This document shows positions 5,793 to 8,166 of a stretch of DNA of 8,166 bases, piece after piece. The stretch is from assembly GCA_030636545.1 (NCBI GenBank), contig DAOVWR010000051.1, positions 1-8,166 on the forward strand, read 5' to 3'. A program made the position numbers and the translations under genes. This DNA comes from Mycoplasmatota bacterium (GTDB taxonomy: Bacteria > Bacillota_I > Bacilli_A > Izemoplasmatales > Izemoplasmataceae). The number at the start of each line of letters is the position of its first letter. The first letter of the stretch is position 1. The notes beneath the pieces were generated by a model that ran no database searches, was not told the DNA's origin, and saw nothing but the letters and a program-made list of their open reading frames with translations.

Positions 5793-7457
5793 TTAATTGA
5801 TTAGAGTTGCATCTTCTTTTAAAACATAAAAGACATCAGTTACATTCATTATTTCACTAATATCCATTTGATATTCATTGTTTAAGCCAAGAGGTAATTG
5901 GAGAACATAAAACTCATCTCTTTCTCTTAACATAACAAAAGGTATTTCTAATCCATGATAATTATATAAACTAGAATCATATACCGTTATCCCATCAACA
6001 TTAGGACCATAATATCCAAACGCATCTGGATCTAATAAAACAATCTTATATGAATTATAATCTTTAAAGCCTAAAGCTTTATCAAGATTATAATAATGTT
6101 TAGCTATTTTTTCGCCCCAGTAAGCATCACTGGCATATTTATAGTTCATCCCTTGATATTTATTTCCTAAGTTAGTTCCAAATGATACTGAATATGAGGG
6201 ATTAAAATATCTTGTTTGCAAAAATGACGTTAGGTGATATTCAATACATTCTTCAACGCTATCAAATGACATTGCTGAGTCGTAGGGACTACTATCTACT
6301 GCATTTATGCCAAAGAGATTATTCTTATCAGTTGCAATTCTTGATGTTCCCCAGCCACTTTCATGAATAGCGAAGGCAAGTTCTAATGCTGCATTTATAA
6401 AGACATCATCTTGTGCATTTATAAAGTCTTGTCCACTATCTCTTAAAGCACTATAACTAGAAACAATTGAATTCAAATATGAATCAAGTTCTTCGGCTGT
6501 ATAGTTTGTTTTAGATCTAAATGATAAATATTGATAATAGTTATAATATGGTGTTTCACTATTAATTGAATTTTCTCTTGTATCATTATTTATGTCATCA
6601 GTCATAGTAATTATATCAGTATAGAAATAATGATTATCATAACTATAGTATCTTGTATCTTGAGTTAAATATGCAGGAGCTTGATCAATTGGACCAATAG
6701 TCCAATATGATTGATTTATTATTTCGTTTGTTATTTCATGAACTAATTCACTATTTATATTTATATAATATGAATACCCGTTTCGTGTTTGAATATGAGG
6801 TATTAATTCTATTTCACTAGTTAAGAGTTCAAATTCTACTCCAGCAATCATTCCTCTTGTGAAGATATTATCAGCATCTAAAAATATTCCATCAACATTG
6901 TAGTTTCCGTTTAAATAAGTAGGTTTATCAAAACCTATATGAGCTAACAATGTTATTTCAGAGATGCTTTTTGTTTTAAAATTGACAGCTCCATACTTCA
7001 TACTAACTACTTTTCCATTTTGTAAAACAACAATGTTAGGATTATCACTTTCTTCTAATATTGCATCAGCGTCATTCAAGATTTCATAAGTGTTAATAGT
7101 TGTGAAGGATCCGTCCTCTAGTGCTTCAGCCAAAGTAAAAAGACAACCTGCCATTCCTAATTCTTCACAGGTTTCAATTACAACTGGTTCTTCAACTATA
7201 CAGTCTTCATGGTTTGGTGTAACATTGCAGTCTACTACTTCTTCAACACAGTCTTCATGGTCTGGCGTAACATTGCAGTCCACTACTTCTTCAACGCAAT
7301 CTTCATGGTTTGGTGTAACACTGCAGTCTAGAATATCTTCAACACAGTCTTCATGATTAGGAGTAATATTACAATCTACTTCATCAGGAATACGGGGCTT
7401 TGTACAACTACTTAGTAATATTACTAAGAATATAACTATAATCTTCATATATTTCAT
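5793..7457 (-). CDS. Lipoprotein beta-N-acetylglucosaminidase (LytD-type, GH73) with Cys repeats
   Basis: Membrane-anchored hydrolase that should cleave GlcNAc-MurNAc bonds of peptidoglycan or similar GlcNAc polymers. From the ATG at 7455-7457 (554 residues): signal peptide ending in lipobox L-S-S-C (Cys18); four 16-residue repeats with H-E-D-C at 35-38, 51-54, 67-70 and 83-86; a beta-rich region (about 140-300) containing Y-Y-S-Y-D-N-H-Y-F-Y, as seen ahead of the catalytic part in Bacillus and Clostridium glucosaminidases; the glucosaminidase domain (about 316-465) with H-E-S-G-W-G at 365-370 (Glu366 the likely acid), N-N-L-F-G-I at 379-384 and W-G-E-K-I-A at 447-452; and a C-terminal beta-rich piece, possibly SH3-like. 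An in-frame ATG lies at 7469, but GGTGAT fits the 7457 start better. It is the first gene of the operon; its TAA overlaps a possible ATG of the next gene. All key residues are intact. Confidence 0.87.
   Translation of the reverse strand: MKYMKIIVIFLVILLSSCTKPRIPDEVDCNITPNHEDCVEDILDCSVTPNHEDCVEEVVDCNVTPDHEDCVEEVVDCNVTPNHEDCIVEEPVVIETCEELGMAGCLFTLAEALEDGSFTTINTYEILNDADAILEESDNPNIVVLQNGKVVSMKYGAVNFKTKSISEITLLAHIGFDKPTYLNGNYNVDGIFLDADNIFTRGMIAGVEFELLTSEIELIPHIQTRNGYSYYININSELVHEITNEIINQSYWTIGPIDQAPAYLTQDTRYYSYDNHYFYTDIITMTDDINNDTRENSINSETPYYNYYQYLSFRSKTNYTAEELDSYLNSIVSSYSALRDSGQDFINAQDDVFINAALELAFAIHESGWGTSRIATDKNNLFGINAVDSSPYDSAMSFDSVEECIEYHLTSFLQTRYFNPSYSVSFGTNLGNKYQGMNYKYASDAYWGEKIAKHYYNLDKALGFKDYNSYKIVLLDPDAFGYYGPNVDGITVYDSSLYNYHGLEIPFVMLRERDEFYVLQLPLGLNNEYQMDISEIMNVTDVFYVLKEDATLIN
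7200..7376 (-). repeat. In-frame 48-bp tandem repeat (about 3.7 copies) coding D-C-N-V-T-P-N-H-E-D-C-V-E-E-V-V
   Basis: Four H-E-D-C codon blocks recur exactly every 48 bases (7344-7355, 7296-7307, 7248-7259, 7200-7211), each unit encoding 16 residues with two cysteines, a Thr-Pro pair and many acidic residues. The inner copies are nearly identical at DNA level while the one nearest the signal peptide has drifted (Asn/Asp, Ile/Val and synonymous changes), as expected from recent unit duplication. It forms an acidic linker directly after the lipid anchor, carrying eight regularly spaced Cys. Confidence 0.9.
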
Positions 7458-7494
7458 ATCTATCACCATCTTTATAATAACCTATTTACTATGA

Positions 7495-7527
7495 AATTAA
7501 ATATCATTTATTGAATGATATTTAATT
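7495..7527. repeat. Perfect 14-bp inverted repeat with 5-base loop ahead of the glucosaminidase gene
   Basis: AATTAAATATCATT and AATGATATTTAATT are exact reverse complements around TATTG (plus strand). The hairpin ends 38 bases before the chosen start codon on the minus strand, so it would lie in the mRNA leader if transcription starts near 7544. It lacks a following T-run in either direction and is therefore not a simple terminator. It could be a protein-binding operator, an mRNA-stabilising 5' hairpin or both. Confidence 0.6.
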
Positions 7528-7540
7528 CAATTACTGCTTT

Positions 7541-7617
7541 GATACTTAATATAATAACATTTTTTATTTAAGTCCGCCATAAACTTAAAGTTATTATGAG
7601 AGTATAGCTGAAGTATC
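7541..7617. repeat. Nested three-part inverted repeat (7+8+6 bp), possible RNA fold
   Basis: GATACTT (7541-7547) pairs with AAGTATC (7611-7617); inside it ATAATAAC (7551-7558) pairs with GTTATTAT (7590-7597); inside that TTTAAG (7567-7572) pairs with CTTAAA (7584-7589). The two inner right arms are contiguous, so they could stack. The order is fully nested, giving 21 pairs over 77 bases with an 11-base apical loop. On the plus strand the last arm is followed by TTTTT. Each arm is AT-rich and could match by chance singly. Confidence 0.35.
7551..7559 (-). promoter_or_regulatory. Candidate extended -10 promoter of the glycosidase operon
   Basis: Minus-strand TGTTATTAT fits TGnTATnAT with one mismatch to TATAAT. 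Transcription would start near 7544 and give a leader of about 87 bases containing the 14-bp hairpin. No -35 match is seen, and the element coincides with an arm of the nested inverted repeat, so this is a tentative call. A TATTAT at 7474-7479 is another option but would leave almost no leader. Confidence 0.35.
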
Positions 7618-7634
7618 TTTTTAATTATTCTTAA

Positions 7635-7704
7635 TTTTCGGGGTTTCGGGTAAATCTGTGGAGAATATAGCAAGTTCAGTAACGCCAATAATTTTCGGGC
7701 AAAT
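7635..7704. repeat. Three TTTCGGG direct repeats
   Basis: TTTTCGGGG (7635-7643) and TTTCGGGTAAAT (7644-7655) lie back to back, and TTTCGGGCAAAT (7693-7704) follows 49 bases after the second. The last two share 11 of 12 positions, and the first and third are both preceded by TAA/TAAT. GC-rich cores of this kind stand out against the AT-rich surroundings and could be binding sites or element ends. Confidence 0.5.
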
Positions 7705-7772
7705 AGTGTTGTAATTCAATATATACTAGGCTTTATCATCAAGATGATTCATTGTTCAAAGTCATGTTAAAA

Positions 7773-7799
7773 CATAGTCTAAGACTTCCTTAGACTATG
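7773..7799 (-). terminator. Perfect 11-bp hairpin followed by TTTT on the minus strand
   Basis: CATAGTCTAAG and CTTAGACTATG are exact reverse complements with a 5-base loop. Reading the minus strand, the stem is followed at once by TTTT then AACATG, a weak terminator shape; reading the plus strand there is no T-run. No minus-strand gene is recognised upstream of it (7800-8085), so it is either an orphan terminator, the end of an unrecognised small RNA, or an attenuator-like element in a long leader. The role is open; the hairpin itself is certain. Confidence 0.45.
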
Positions 7800-8058
7800 C
7801 TAAGACGCACCTAGTCCTCAACATCCTAAAGTTACTCTGTCTTTGATAAATATATTTAGTTTTTTATCTATCCACATATGATACTTATTAAAAATTAACA
7901 AGAGAATATCCATTATGCAATAGACAGATATTGGGATAATATTGTTGTTTATGCAAGAATATAATTTTCTACCAAAGGTACAACTGGTTTTTTTATTAAA
8001 ATAATTACAAAAACTTCATGAAACAATAGACAATTATGTAATTATTTGGTAAAATAAC

Positions 8059-8064
8059 TATAAT
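8059..8064 (+). promoter_or_regulatory. Candidate -10 element (TATAAT) for the gene at 8086
   Basis: A perfect TATAAT places transcription start near 8071 and leaves a leader of about 15 bases that includes AGAGGTGG. The -35 position (ATGTAA at 17-base spacing) is poor and there is no TG extension, so an activator or another promoter may be needed. Confidence 0.45.
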
Positions 8065-8085
8065 CAAAACACATAGAGGTGGCAC

Positions 8086-8166
8086 ATGAAGATATTAAAT
8101 ATTATTTTAGTAATTTGTTTAATCCTAGTCCTTATAGGGGCATTATACATTAAAAATCAAGATGGT
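8086..8166 (+). CDS. N-terminus of a membrane-anchored or exported protein, cut by window end
   Basis: Only 27 codons are visible. After M-K-I-L-N comes a continuous hydrophobic run of about 17 residues (Ile, Leu, Val, one Cys, then G-A-L-Y), then K-N-Q-D-G. This is a typical N-terminal membrane anchor or uncleaved signal; the Cys lies within the hydrophobic core and does not form a lipobox. The ATG is well supported by AGAGGTGG at 8075-8082 with three to six bases between. It is divergent from the glycosidase operon. Nothing in the visible part identifies a family. Confidence 0.7.
   Translation, partial: MKILNIILVICLILVLIGALYIKNQDG

Larger units (their letters stand above)
7470..8085. other. 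Long intergenic region between divergent genes, rich in inverted and direct repeats
   Basis: About 600 bases separate the glucosaminidase gene (leftward) from the membrane-anchored gene at 8086 (rightward). I find no convincing coding region, tRNA or rRNA. Besides the elements listed separately, there are a palindrome ATCATCaaGATGAT (7735-7748), a distant pair ACTAGG (7725-7730) / CCTAGT (7810-7815) that brackets the 11-bp hairpin, the direct repeats TTATGCAA (7913-7920, 7949-7956) and CAATAGACA (7918-7926, 8024-8032). The part from about 7630 to 7830 is richer in G and C than the rest, which in such an AT-rich genome may mark a structured RNA or the remains of a mobile element. Confidence 0.5.

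Noticed and set aside
7090..7356. Plus-strand frame with Ser/Thr-rich repeats
   Set aside because: It is the antisense translation of the 48-bp repeat of the glucosaminidase lipoprotein; its repeats are a by-product.
7624..7728. Minus-strand stop-to-stop peptide containing I-G-V-T-E-L-A-I-F-S-T-D-L-P-E
   Set aside because: Looks protein-like but has no start with a ribosome binding site and I could not tie it to a named family; kept only as a possible relic under the TTTCGGG finding.
7818..7913. Minus-strand 31-codon ORF, part of a stop-free stretch reaching to about 8040
   Set aside because: No ribosome binding site, odd composition, no recognisable family, and a stretch of this length is only mildly unlikely by chance.
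7470..8085. CRISPR array, tRNA, SRP RNA, RNase P RNA or a known riboswitch
   Set aside because: No regular repeat-spacer pattern, cloverleaf or recognisable conserved core of these RNAs was seen.

Overview
The window is A+T-rich (roughly 70% by eye), with tightly packed, strongly biased minus-strand genes, lipoprotein signal peptides of the low-GC Gram-positive type and AAGGAGG-like ribosome binding sites. The gene content suggests a Mollicutes/Bacilli-border organism, for example the Acholeplasma, Izemoplasma or Haloplasma grouping: a bacterial acyl-ACP thioesterase, short Cys-containing repeats just after lipoprotein signal peptides, and a B. subtilis YxlEFG-like ABC module. This placement is an inference from style, not from a marker gene. 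The standard code fits: Trp is written TGG, and one gene ends at a TGA that overlaps the next gene's start region, so this is not a TGA=Trp mycoplasma.

Layout. (1) 1-615, minus: acyl-ACP thioesterase, cut by the left window edge, with its own extended -10 promoter just beyond the end of the preceding gene. (2) 651-3331, minus: a five-gene operon reading UPF0145/YbjQ-like protein, three-helix membrane protein, YxlE-like PLDc_N membrane peptide, ABC ATPase (YxlF-like), ABC-2 permease (YxlG-like). Its extended -10 is near 3366. The last genes overlap and look translationally coupled. (3) 3563-7457, minus: a three-gene operon whose products are all exported: a lipoprotein with four 16-residue Cys repeats and a LytD-type beta-N-acetylglucosaminidase domain, a small lipoprotein of unknown function, and a secreted NAGPA-type phosphodiester glycosidase. 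It ends in a hairpin terminator at 3484-3511. (4) 7470-8085: about 600 bases with no supported gene but several inverted and direct repeats, including a perfect 14-bp hairpin, a nested three-part stem and a perfect 11-bp hairpin followed by TTTT on the minus strand. (5) 8086 to the right edge, plus: the first 27 codons of a membrane-anchored or exported protein, divergent from the glycosidase operon.

Functional reading. The ABC operon resembles the small-molecule, antimicrobial or envelope-stress export cassette of B. subtilis sigY, here with UPF0145 and a small membrane protein in place of the sigma factor. The glycosidase operon looks like an envelope or environmental glycan-degrading set: one enzyme cuts GlcNAc linkages of peptidoglycan type and the other cuts sugar-phosphodiester linkages. 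That pairing is the most notable feature if the host turns out to lack a cell wall. No phage, insertion sequence, CRISPR array, tRNA or rRNA could be supported.
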